Shown: piece after piece, positions 9,339 through 18,693 of the stretch | How the letters are laid out: the number at the start of each line of letters is the position of its first letter | Numbering within the stretch: position 1 is the first letter of the stretch | Origin: an uncultured Prevotellaceae bacterium | Lineage (GTDB): Bacteria > Bacteroidota > Bacteroidia > Bacteroidales > UBA932 | DNA: 64,000 nucleotides | Assembly: GCA_947166905.1 (NCBI GenBank) | Contig: CAMVFZ010000008.1 | Span: 55,884-119,883, forward strand | Direction of reading: 5' to 3' | Notes under the pieces: model-generated | Told to the model about the DNA's origin: nothing | Database searches by the model: none | The model's input: the letters and a program-made list of their open reading frames with translations, nothing else | Position numbers and translations under genes: made by a program

Positions 9339-10718
9339 ATGAGTATTTTAAATTTTTTCAAGGCAGAGTACGCTCCCGTATCACCTGCTGTCCCTGCAGA
9401 CAAGGTAGACAAGACTTACAAGCGTCTAAGAATGCAGGCATTCCTTGCAGGTACCTTCGGCTATGCCCTTTATTATGTTTGCCGCCTTTCAATGGGCGTA
9501 ATGAAGCAGCCTCTTATTGACGAGGGCCTGCTTAATGCAACCCAGCTGGGTATCATCGGAGCCTGCCTTTACTGGACTTATGCAATAGCAAAACTGATTA
9601 ACGGCTTCCTTGCCGACAGCGCCAACATCAAGCGCTTCATGGCTGCAGGACTTACCGTTTCAGTTTCTATGAATCTAATAATGGGCATCCTGGGCGTGAG
9701 CGCTATGAACGGAAACATAGCCAATTCTGTGCTGTTCGTGGCGTTTGCCGTTTGCTGGGCCATTAACGGTTGGGCCCAATCTATGGGCGCTCCGCCCGCC
9801 ATTATTGCTTTGTCCCGATGGTTCCCGCTCCGCATCAGGGGAACCTTCTACGGATTCTTCAGTGCTTCGCACAACATTGGCGAGGGCCTGTCCTTCGTCT
9901 TTGTAAGCGCACTGGTTGCCGCTTCCGGTTGGAAGTGGGGCTTCTTTGGAGCTGCATTGGCCGGCTTGCTGGGAGTAATCATTATTCTCCTGTTCCTGCA
10001 CAACAGCACAGAGTGCAAGGGACTTCCCAGCATCGAAACCCTTGCCGGTGAGCCTCAGCCCAAGGACGTTCCGGCTTCTGAGAAGCGCGCAGAAACCCGC
10101 AGGCTTCAGGCCCAGGTAATCAAGAACCCCGGAGTTTGGATTCTTGCCCTGGCCAGCGCCTTCATGTACATCAGCCGCTATGCCATCAACGAATGGGGTG
10201 TTATCTTCCTTCAGGAGACCCACGGTTACAGCCTTGCAGAGGCCGGAACCATAGTGGGTATCAACCCTATCTTCGGTGTTCTTGGTACAGTTCTTTCCGG
10301 CTGGCTTTCTGACTCTCTTTTTAAAGGTGATCGCAAATATCCGGCATTCGTTGCCGGAATCCTCGAGGTACTCGCCCTGTCGCTATTCCTCTTCGGTGGC
10401 CCTCAAAAGTGGGTTGCGGTCGTTTCCATGATACTCTTCGGCATAGCAATCGGCGTGCTTATCTGCTTTGTAGGCGGACTTATGGCCATTGATCTGGTTC
10501 CTCGCAAAGCGACAGGCGCAGCCTTGGGTATTATGGGCATGGCCTCCTATGGCGCCGTTGGTTTGCAAAACGTTGTCACCGGTCTTTTGCTTGACAATAA
10601 TGTCAAAGACGGTGTGCACGATTTCACTTATGTTAGCTGGTTCTGGCTTGGCGCCGCAGTCATCGCTGTCCTTCTGCCAATGCTCAACTGGAAACGCAAA
10701 CCCCAGGAGATCGAATAG
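9339..10718 (+). CDS. MFS organophosphate:phosphate antiporter-like transporter (GlpT/UhpT family)
   Basis: About 12 hydrophobic segments; GYALYYVCRLSM and WAINGWAQSMGAPPAIIALSRWFP are typical of GlpT/UhpT members. Confidence 0.75.
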   Translation: MSILNFFKAEYAPVSPAVPADKVDKTYKRLRMQAFLAGTFGYALYYVCRLSMGVMKQPLIDEGLLNATQLGIIGACLYWTYAIAKLINGFLADSANIKRFMAAGLTVSVSMNLIMGILGVSAMNGNIANSVLFVAFAVCWAINGWAQSMGAPPAIIALSRWFPLRIRGTFYGFFSASHNIGEGLSFVFVSALVAASGWKWGFFGAALAGLLGVIIILLFLHNSTECKGLPSIETLAGEPQPKDVPASEKRAETRRLQAQVIKNPGVWILALASAFMYISRYAINEWGVIFLQETHGYSLAEAGTIVGINPIFGVLGTVLSGWLSDSLFKGDRKYPAFVAGILEVLALSLFLFGGPQKWVAVVSMILFGIAIGVLICFVGGLMAIDLVPRKATGAALGIMGMASYGAVGLQNVVTGLLLDNNVKDGVHDFTYVSWFWLGAAVIAVLLPMLNWKRKPQEIE

Positions 10719-10737
10719 ATTTCCCTATCAGTTCAGG

Positions 10738-12780
10738 CTACCGCCCGCGACAGGGCCGAGCCGCCTCTATTAATTCAAAGTCTAGGAGACGCTGTTCCAA
10801 GTTCGTTGATTTTACACGGATGCGGACGGCGTCTCCCAGTCTATAAATCTTGCGGGTACGCTTGCCGCGTATAAGATAACGCTGCTCGTCAAAGTCAAAG
10901 AAATCGCTGCGGATGCTGCGCAGGGCCACCATACCTTCTATCTTGGTAGGCTCAATCTCTACGTACATACCCCACTCGGTGAGGCCGGAGATGCGGCCCT
11001 CGAACTCCTGGTCTATCTTGTCCTGCATGAACTCCACCAGCTTGTACTTGATGCTGTCGCGCTCTGCATTGGCTGCGATAACCTCTCGCTCCGATGCGTG
11101 GGTGCACTGGCCCTCGAAGTAGTTCTTGTCGGCGCTGGAGCCACCCTCAAGGTAGCGGGCCAGCAGGCGGTGAACCATAAGGTCCGGGTAACGGCGGATA
11201 GGGGAGGTGAAGTGGGTGTAGAAGTTGAAGGCCAGTCCGTAGTGGCCGATGTTGTCCGTGCTGTATGAAGCCTTGGCCATAGAGCGCAGGGCTATCATCT
11301 CCATCGGATAGAATTCCGGCTTGTCCTTGGCCTCTTCAAGGAGCTCGTTAAGCCGATGCGCAATCTTGTTGCCGTCGGCATCCTTGAATGAAATCTTGTA
11401 GCCAAAGTGGCCGGCGAACTTGCCAAGGGAACCCAGTTTGTCCAGGTTGGGGGTGTCGTGTACACGGTAGACAAAGGTCTTGGCGTCCTGACGCTCGCGG
11501 CCGTCCATTTTGCCGGCTGTTGCCACCCATTCAGCTACGCTGCGGTTGGCCAGCAGCATGAACTCCTCAATCAGCCAGTTGGCCTCTTTGGAGATATGCT
11601 GATGCACCGCAATCGGGCGGCCGTCGGCATCGCACTCCACCTTCATCTCCGGACGCTCGAAGCTTATCGCGCCCGCCTTGAATCGCTTCTCACGGTAGAT
11701 CGAAGCCAGGCCCCAAAGGGTAAGAATAGCGTCATCAATATCGCGTTTGCCCTTGCCGTCCTCGATAATCTTCTGGGCGGTCTCGTAGTCAAACCTGTAG
11801 TCTGAATTAATGGCCGTACGGCCCAGCCAGCAGCTGACCAGCTTGCCCTTGGGCGTAATCTCGAACACCGCGCTGAAGGTAAGCTTGTCCTCTCCCGGGC
11901 GCAGCGAGCACAGCTTGTTGGACAGTTTTTCCGGAAGCATCGGCACCGTCCTGTCTACAAGATAAACGGATGTACCGCGCTCCTGGGCCTCTTTATCCAC
12001 AAGGTCTCCGGGCTTTACGTAATAGGAGACATCGGCAATGTGGACACCTACCTCGTAGTTGCCGCCGGGCAGGCGGACAAACGACAGCGCATCGTCAAAG
12101 TCCTTCGCGTCTGTAGGGTCGATGGTAAAAGTAAGCGTCTTCCTGAAGTCGCGGCGCCCTTTCATTTCTGCCGGGCCGATGACGTCGGATATAGCGTCGG
12201 CGGCGTCTGCCACCTCCTTTTCAAATTTGTAGGGCAGGCCGTACTCCGCCAGGATGGCATGCATCTCGGTGTCGTTCTGGCCCATTTCGCCAAGTATGTC
12301 AACCACATGGCCCTGGGGATACTCGCTGCCACGCGGCCAGTCGTCCACAACGGCCGCAACCTTGTACCCGCTCTTGGCCTCGGAGGCCAGAACTGCGGTA
12401 TCAAGTTCTATGTCATAGGGCATGTTCTTGCTCTGCATCAGCACCCAGGCCTTTGCGCCCATGCGGTGCAGAACGCCCACGAAGGGCTTTTTGCTACGCT
12501 CCAGAATCTCCAGTACCTCTCCTTCCATCTTGCGTCCGGGCAGGCTTTTGGTGCTCTTTGCAACTATCCTTACCAGGTCTCCGCTAAGGGCGCCGCGCGT
12601 CTTGTGAGGGTGCACGTAGATGTCTTCATCCAGCCCGTCCACCTTGACGAACAGGCTGCGATCGCGGGCCATCTGACCCACGCCAATGTATTCTGTTCCC
12701 TTGATTCTTTTGGAATTGCTCTTGCTAGAAATATTTTTACCGTTCTTTCCTTGTCTGCCGCTTTTGGCCTTTCTGCTCAT
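10738..12780 (-). CDS. rnr: Ribonuclease R
   Basis: TIDPTDAKDFDDALSF RNB active-site motif, HFTSPIRRYPDLMVHR, C-terminal S1 domain. Start placed at MSRKAKSGRQ (12780); the listed extension overlaps the divergent HAD gene. Confidence 0.85.
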   Translation of the reverse strand: MSRKAKSGRQGKNGKNISSKSNSKRIKGTEYIGVGQMARDRSLFVKVDGLDEDIYVHPHKTRGALSGDLVRIVAKSTKSLPGRKMEGEVLEILERSKKPFVGVLHRMGAKAWVLMQSKNMPYDIELDTAVLASEAKSGYKVAAVVDDWPRGSEYPQGHVVDILGEMGQNDTEMHAILAEYGLPYKFEKEVADAADAISDVIGPAEMKGRRDFRKTLTFTIDPTDAKDFDDALSFVRLPGGNYEVGVHIADVSYYVKPGDLVDKEAQERGTSVYLVDRTVPMLPEKLSNKLCSLRPGEDKLTFSAVFEITPKGKLVSCWLGRTAINSDYRFDYETAQKIIEDGKGKRDIDDAILTLWGLASIYREKRFKAGAISFERPEMKVECDADGRPIAVHQHISKEANWLIEEFMLLANRSVAEWVATAGKMDGRERQDAKTFVYRVHDTPNLDKLGSLGKFAGHFGYKISFKDADGNKIAHRLNELLEEAKDKPEFYPMEMIALRSMAKASYSTDNIGHYGLAFNFYTHFTSPIRRYPDLMVHRLLARYLEGGSSADKNYFEGQCTHASEREVIAANAERDSIKYKLVEFMQDKIDQEFEGRISGLTEWGMYVEIEPTKIEGMVALRSIRSDFFDFDEQRYLIRGKRTRKIYRLGDAVRIRVKSTNLEQRLLDFELIEAARPCRGR

Positions 12781-12838
12781 ATAATTGTATTTAAGTCCGC
12801 CCGTTAGTTCAGGCCCTGCAAAATTACGAAAAATCGAG

Positions 12839-12846
12839 TATATTTG
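12839..12846 (+). promoter_or_regulatory. Bacteroidota -7 box TATATTTG upstream of HAD gene
   Basis: Matches TAnnTTTG; 18 nt before the ATG at 12865. Confidence 0.5.
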
Positions 12847-12864
12847 CACCCTATTTTTACAGCT

Positions 12865-13557
12865 ATGTACGAAGACGTCAGGACGATTGCCTTTGATGCC
12901 GATGACACCCTGTGGGAAAACGAAACCCTGTTCAGGGAGGCGGAACGCCAGTGGGCAGAGGTTATGAAGGATTACGGCAGTTTGGAAGAACTGTCGGCCA
13001 TACTCTACAAGAGGGAGGCAGAGAACATGGAAGACCTTGGCTTCGGCGCCAAGCCATATCTCATCTCCGTTATGGAAACCTCCGTCGCCCTTGCCGGTGA
13101 CAAGCTCACCGGGCCGATGGTAGCCAAAATCATCGCCGCCGGACGTCAGATAATGCGCAACCCGGCAACTCCGCTGCCGGGAGTAAAAGAAGCCCTGCAG
13201 GCCATCAGGGACAAGAAAAAATACCGGATGGTAATGCTCACCAAAGGCGACCTTCTGGACCAGGAGCACAAAATTGCGCGCAGCGGACTGGGCTGTTTCT
13301 TCGACCGTACGGTCATCACATCCAACAAAAGCAAAAAGGAATATCTGGAACTTTGCCAGGCAGAAGGCATAACCCCGGAAAACCTTCTTATGGTTGGAAA
13401 TTCATTCAAGTCGGATATTGCTCCCGTGCTGGAGCTTGGGGGATGGGGCGCTTATGTCCCGTTTAAGGTAATTTGGGAACACGAGAAGACAGAGGAATAC
13501 GAACATCCACGCCTGCTGAAGCTGTCCGCCTTGGGAGAGTTGCTTTGCTGGCTTTAA
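12865..13557 (+). CDS. HAD-family hydrolase
   Basis: FDADDTLWENE motif I, MLTKGD motif II, GNSFKSDI motif III. ATG at 12865 preferred over the TTG at 12844. Confidence 0.8.
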   Translation: MYEDVRTIAFDADDTLWENETLFREAERQWAEVMKDYGSLEELSAILYKREAENMEDLGFGAKPYLISVMETSVALAGDKLTGPMVAKIIAAGRQIMRNPATPLPGVKEALQAIRDKKKYRMVMLTKGDLLDQEHKIARSGLGCFFDRTVITSNKSKKEYLELCQAEGITPENLLMVGNSFKSDIAPVLELGGWGAYVPFKVIWEHEKTEEYEHPRLLKLSALGELLCWL

Positions 13558-14171
13558 TAAGGAAGTTTGCCGTAAAGGCAGAAGAGAAGGGTGGCGATAG
13601 GGAGGTAATCCTTCAGGGAAGAGCGCATCGCAGAAAGCACTCTTTGGATTTCCCGTTTCACTTTTCTTGTAGAAACGCCGTACTTGTCTGCAATCTCGTC
13701 GTACGTAAGGTCTTCAAAGCGGCTGGAATAGAAAATATCCCTGGTCATCTTGGGCATGCTCTTCATAAAGTCCTCGAAGATGTGCCTTACCTCTTCTTTA
13801 AACAATATGGACATATCCTGGCCGTCCAGGACGTCAATCTCTGCCATCAGCGCCCTGTAGGCGTTGGTCTGCATCTTCTGCTCTATGCGCATCCTTGTGG
13901 CCTGGTCCCTGAGGAAGTTCAGGCTGCGGTTCTTTACAGCGGTAAGAAGATAGGCCTCCGGCGGAGAATTCAGCTGAATCTCATTGCGCTTGTCCCAAAA
14001 ACTTGCAAAACAATCGGAAACAATGTCTTCTGCGGCAGATCTGTCGTGGATATAAGAGAAGGAGATATTTACGAACGGCTCACGGAACCTTGAAAACAAG
14101 GTTGCAAACTCCTGCGCAGAAACGACAGGGGCTGTGGTTGCATCGGTAGATATGGTGTTCTGGATATCCAT
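13554..14171 (-). CDS. ECF sigma-70 factor (FecI-like)
   Basis: Region 2 FSYIHDRSAAEDIVSDCFASFW; region 4 LTYDEIADKYGVSTRKVKREIQRVL. Confidence 0.85.
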   Translation of the reverse strand: MDIQNTISTDATTAPVVSAQEFATLFSRFREPFVNISFSYIHDRSAAEDIVSDCFASFWDKRNEIQLNSPPEAYLLTAVKNRSLNFLRDQATRMRIEQKMQTNAYRALMAEIDVLDGQDMSILFKEEVRHIFEDFMKSMPKMTRDIFYSSRFEDLTYDEIADKYGVSTRKVKREIQRVLSAMRSSLKDYLPIATLLFCLYGKLPY

Positions 14172-14313
14172 AATTTCTTACGCGTACAAAGTTAGCCTTC
14201 TTTAACGAAAAACAAGGGGAAAAGAAAATTTTAAGAAAAAAATTGAAACATTTTAATAAAAGTGGGGTCCATCACCCGAAGTTGTGTGTCTATTAAATGT
14301 TAAAAACGATAAA

Positions 14314-15261
14314 ATGGATTCTTATTTACTCTTAAAATACTTTAAAGGATCGGCCTCTCCCTCAGAAAAGGAGCAGGTCTACAGTTGGCTTGCAAATGAC
14401 ACCGACGGCTCCAGGAAAGAGAGCTATCGTCAGATGCATGACATCTACAACGGAATGGCGCTTTACGGCGACGGCGGAGCCTCTTATATGAAGCGCCGCT
14501 CACTGCGCCGCCGCATCATCGCCGGAATAACCGCCATTGCCGCATCCGTAGCGATAGTATTCGGTCTTATCACCATAGAAAGAAACAGGGCAATTGATTT
14601 ACTTGCCTCTAAAACTGAAACCCTGTATGTTCCCGCCGGGGAAAGCATGAAGTTGACGCTGGACGATGGCAGCTCTATATGGTTGAATGGCGATACGGAG
14701 ATAGAGCTGCCGGCAGTATTTGGCCGCAAGGACCGTAAGATTACGGTTCACCGCGGAGAAATACTGCTGGACGTTGTCAAAGACGAAGCCCGTCCCTTCT
14801 ACGTAGAAACCTTCACATCTACCGTAAGGGTACTCGGTACCAAGTTCGAGGTGCTGGTAGACGAAGACAGGTCTTTCTGCTCCGTCATCCTGCTCAGGGG
14901 TAAGGTAGAAGCCGTAGACCACAACACCGGCGACGTAATCGGTATGGTACCGGATGACCTTCTTTGCTTTGAAGGCGGCAACGTTACCAAGTCGCGCATC
15001 AAGAACCACGATGCCATTGATTGCTGGACAGAGGGACTTATCGACATTTCCGATGAGCCGTTTGACCGTCTTATGCGCAGGTTCGAGAAAGCCTTCAACA
15101 TTAATATAATTATTGACAGGCCCACCCTTCCCGCCATCAGCTATACAAGGGGTAAGATCCGTATTTCAGACGGCATAGACCACGCACTTTCAGTGCTCCA
15201 GCTTGTGTCTGACTTTACGTACGAGAGAGACTACAACACAAACACCATTACTATTAAATAA
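14314..15261 (+). CDS. FecR-like anti-sigma factor
   Basis: N-terminal cytoplasmic region, one TM segment, FecR-like TLDDGSSIWLNGDTEIELP...GEILLDVVKDEARPFYVETFTSTVRVLGTKFEV. Confidence 0.85.
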   Translation: MDSYLLLKYFKGSASPSEKEQVYSWLANDTDGSRKESYRQMHDIYNGMALYGDGGASYMKRRSLRRRIIAGITAIAASVAIVFGLITIERNRAIDLLASKTETLYVPAGESMKLTLDDGSSIWLNGDTEIELPAVFGRKDRKITVHRGEILLDVVKDEARPFYVETFTSTVRVLGTKFEVLVDEDRSFCSVILLRGKVEAVDHNTGDVIGMVPDDLLCFEGGNVTKSRIKNHDAIDCWTEGLIDISDEPFDRLMRRFEKAFNINIIIDRPTLPAISYTRGKIRISDGIDHALSVLQLVSDFTYERDYNTNTITIK

Positions 15262-15282
15262 TTAATCCACAAAACCCTAATC

Positions 15283-18200
15283 ATGCGTAAGCTCTTAATC
15301 AGCAAAACCTGGAAACGGGCCCTGTTCGCATTGATGGTATCATTGTGTCTGGTAATCCCCGCAGGGAACGCCCAGGCCCAGGATGCCGGCAAGATCACTC
15401 TCAAGATGAGTGGTACCCTTGAGCAGGTGCTGGACGCAGTAGAGCGTCAATCCAGGTATCTGTTCTTGAACGACCAGGTAGACTTGAGCATAAAGGTAAG
15501 TGTAGACGTTCAGGGCAAACCTGTAACAGAGGTACTCGACCAGATGCTTAAAGGAACCGGAATCAAGTACAAGATTACTGAAACAAACATTATCCTTTCC
15601 AACAAGGCTCTGTCAGACGACAGAATCAAGGAAATCACAAACGGTCAGCAGCGCAAGTCCAACACTGTAAGCGGCCGTATCATGGACCAGAAAGGCGAGC
15701 CCGTCATCGGCGGTGCCGTTATGATAAAAGGAACTTCCATCGGTGGCAGCACAGACATCGATGGTAATTTCTCTTTTATCCTGCCGGAAGGCAGCGAAAG
15801 CCGCATCGTAGAGGTTTCCAGCCTTGGTTATACAACTGTTGAATTCCCTCTTTCCGGCCAGCGCATCTTCAACATCACCCTTGTAGAAGACTCAGAAGTC
15901 CTTGAGGGAACCGTTGTTACCGCCCTCGGTATCCGCAGGGCCCAGAAAGCGCTTTCCTACAATGTTCAGGAGGTTAAGAGCAGCGACATCCTCTCAAATA
16001 AAGACGCAAACTTCATCAATTCTCTTAGCGGTAAAGCCGCCGGCTTGGTAATCAACGCTTCTTCTGCCGGAGTGGGTGGTGCTACAAAAGCCGTAATGCG
16101 TGGATCCAAGTCTATCACCAAGTCTTCCAATGCACTTTACGTGATAGACGGTGTGCCGATGTCTGCCATCAACCGTGATGCAAGCACGGAGTTCGGTTCC
16201 AATGGCTACACAGACCCTATCGCCGACCTTAACCCGGAGGATATCGAGTCCATGACCGTCCTGACCGGTGCAGCCGCTGCCGCACTTTACGGACAGGAGG
16301 GCGCAAACGGTGCCATCGTCATTACAACCAAGAAAGGCGCTGCAGGCAAGACAACCCTTACCATTGCAAGCAATACAGAAATCTCTAACGTTACCTTCCT
16401 GCCCAAGTTCCAGGATACCTACGGAACAGGTGACCTCCTTTCTTCCGAGGGCTCTTCCGTTTACAGCTGGGGTAGAAAGCTCAACGACTATACATACATG
16501 GGATATGACCCCAAGAGCGATTACTTCAAGACCGGAGTAACCACAACAGAGAGCATATCCTTCTCTACCGGAACGGACAAGAACCAGACCTACCTTTCTA
16601 TGGCTGCAATCAACGCCAACGGTACCGTTCCCAACAACGCCTACAACAGGTACAACTTCTCTTTCCGCAACACTGCCTCCTTCCTGGACGACAAGCTCAC
16701 CCTTGACCTGTCCTTCCAGTATGTAAAGCAGAACGACCGCAACATGATCAACCAGGGTCTTTACAACAACCCTCTGGTTGGTGCATATCTCTTCCCCCGC
16801 GGCGACTCATGGGAGGATGTGTCCATGTACGAAAGATGGAGCAGCGACCGCGGCATTTACACCCAGTACTGGCCCGCAGGTGACGGCGGTATCGTGATGC
16901 AGAACCCTTACTGGATCAACTATCGCGACCTCCGTACCAACAAGAAAGATAGATACATGGCACAGGCCAGCCTTAGCTGGAAGGTTGCAGACTGGATTAC
17001 GGCAACCGGCCGCGTGCGTATCGACAATACGGACACCAAGTACGAAGAGCGTTACTACGCTACTACAAACAACCTCCTTACCGGCGGCTCGGACAAAGGT
17101 TACTATGGCTTGCAGGAGATTAAAGACAAGTCTACCTATGCCGATGCAATGGCCGATATCCACAAAACCATCGGCGAGCACTGGAACCTCCAGGCCAATA
17201 TCGGTGGTATCATTTCTGATTCAAGAAACGACTGGTCTTCAATTGCCGGAGGTATCGGCAACGGAACCATCGGTGTAGAGAATATTCCTAACGTGTTCAA
17301 CGTTTTTGCCATCGGCGCCGCAAGTAACGCACAGGGCGGTTATCACGACCAGACCCAGAGCGTGTTCGCAAGCGTCGAGCTCGGATACCGCAGCGCATGG
17401 TACCTTACCCTCACTGCCCGTAACGACTGGGATTCCCGTTTGTTCGGCCCCGGCAGTACCAAAAGCTCTTTCTTCTATCCGTCAGTTGGTGTTTCAGGCG
17501 TGCTTTCTCAAGCTCTGACACTTCCCAAATTCGTGGAATTCCTTAAGGTACGCGGCTCTTACGCACAGGTTGGTACTTCTTACCAGAGGTGGATCGCAAA
17601 TCCTCTCCACTCCTGGGACAGCAGCCAGCAGGCGTGGAAAACCCAGACGGCTTATCCGGTTTCCAACCTTAAGCCGGAAATGACTGCTTCTTGGGAGGCA
17701 GGTATCCAGACCCGTATAGCCGGAGGCTTCTCCGTAGACCTGTCCTGGTATCTGACCAATACCAAGAACCAGACCTTCAACCCTGGTATTTCATCCGGTT
17801 CCGGTTACTCTGACATCTACATCCAGTCAGGTAACGTACGCAACACTGGTATCGAGCTCCAGCTTGGTTACAACCACACCTGGGGCAGCTTCGGATGGAA
17901 TTCCGTTTACACTTTCTCTACCAACAGCAACAAGATCATCAGCCTTGCGGCCGATGTCACCAACCCTGTTACCGGAGAAAAGTTCAGCGTATCACAGCTT
18001 AACATGGGTGGCCTTGGAAACGCCCGCTTCATCCTTCAGGAAGGCGGTTCCCTTGGCGACATCTACTCCCGTGCAGACCTTAAGCGTGACAACAGGGGCA
18101 ACATCTATGTAACCGAGACCGGAGCCATCGCCACCGAGGCCTATTCAGACTTCTCCAAGTACATTAAGCTTGGAAGCGTACTGCCCAAGGCCAACATGGC

Positions 18201-18681
18201 ATGGAGGAACGAGTTCAAGTTCTGCGGCTTCTCTGCCTCTGCAATGATCCAGGCCCGTCTTGGCGGCATCGTATTCTCAAGGACCCAGGCCATGCTGGAC
18301 CGCTTTGGAGTATCCGAGGCAACCGCAATCGCCCGTGACAACGGCGGCGTAGTCATCAACGGTGGCGACCTTATCGATGCCAGCAAGTGGTACACAGCCA
18401 TCGGCGGCGGTGACACCGTGCCCCAGTACTACACATACGACGCAACCAACGTTCGCCTGAGCGAGGTTGCCCTGGGCTACACCTTCCCCCGCAAGATGCT
18501 CTGGAACCTCTTTGACCTTACCCTTCAGGTAACGGGCAAGAACCTTCTTATGATTTACTGCAAAGCTCCCTTCGACCCGGAAGCAACAGCAACTACCACC
18601 AACAATTACTACCAGGGAATCGACTACTTCATGATGCCCGGTATGCGCACCTACGGATTCAACGTCCGTCTTAACTTCTAA
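15283..18681 (+). CDS. SusC/RagA-type TonB-dependent transporter with N-terminal STN signalling domain
   Basis: STN-like ITLKMSGTLEQVLDAVERQS, carboxypeptidase-like repeat VSGRIMDQKGEPVIGGAVMIKGT, plug VIDGVPM...AAALYGQEGANGAIVITTKKG, complete C-terminus TYGFNVRLNF. Confidence 0.95.
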   Translation: MRKLLISKTWKRALFALMVSLCLVIPAGNAQAQDAGKITLKMSGTLEQVLDAVERQSRYLFLNDQVDLSIKVSVDVQGKPVTEVLDQMLKGTGIKYKITETNIILSNKALSDDRIKEITNGQQRKSNTVSGRIMDQKGEPVIGGAVMIKGTSIGGSTDIDGNFSFILPEGSESRIVEVSSLGYTTVEFPLSGQRIFNITLVEDSEVLEGTVVTALGIRRAQKALSYNVQEVKSSDILSNKDANFINSLSGKAAGLVINASSAGVGGATKAVMRGSKSITKSSNALYVIDGVPMSAINRDASTEFGSNGYTDPIADLNPEDIESMTVLTGAAAAALYGQEGANGAIVITTKKGAAGKTTLTIASNTEISNVTFLPKFQDTYGTGDLLSSEGSSVYSWGRKLNDYTYMGYDPKSDYFKTGVTTTESISFSTGTDKNQTYLSMAAINANGTVPNNAYNRYNFSFRNTASFLDDKLTLDLSFQYVKQNDRNMINQGLYNNPLVGAYLFPRGDSWEDVSMYERWSSDRGIYTQYWPAGDGGIVMQNPYWINYRDLRTNKKDRYMAQASLSWKVADWITATGRVRIDNTDTKYEERYYATTNNLLTGGSDKGYYGLQEIKDKSTYADAMADIHKTIGEHWNLQANIGGIISDSRNDWSSIAGGIGNGTIGVENIPNVFNVFAIGAASNAQGGYHDQTQSVFASVELGYRSAWYLTLTARNDWDSRLFGPGSTKSSFFYPSVGVSGVLSQALTLPKFVEFLKVRGSYAQVGTSYQRWIANPLHSWDSSQQAWKTQTAYPVSNLKPEMTASWEAGIQTRIAGGFSVDLSWYLTNTKNQTFNPGISSGSGYSDIYIQSGNVRNTGIELQLGYNHTWGSFGWNSVYTFSTNSNKIISLAADVTNPVTGEKFSVSQLNMGGLGNARFILQEGGSLGDIYSRADLKRDNRGNIYVTETGAIATEAYSDFSKYIKLGSVLPKANMAWRNEFKFCGFSASAMIQARLGGIVFSRTQAMLDRFGVSEATAIARDNGGVVINGGDLIDASKWYTAIGGGDTVPQYYTYDATNVRLSEVALGYTFPRKMLWNLFDLTLQVTGKNLLMIYCKAPFDPEATATTTNNYYQGIDYFMMPGMRTYGFNVRLNF

Positions 18682-18693
18682 GGAGGACTGAAT

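Noticed and set aside
12781-13269. N-terminal extension of the RNase R ORF (listed 10738..13269)
   Set aside because: Overlaps the HAD gene on the other strand and looks unrelated to RNase R; MSRKAKSGRQ at 12780 is a natural start.
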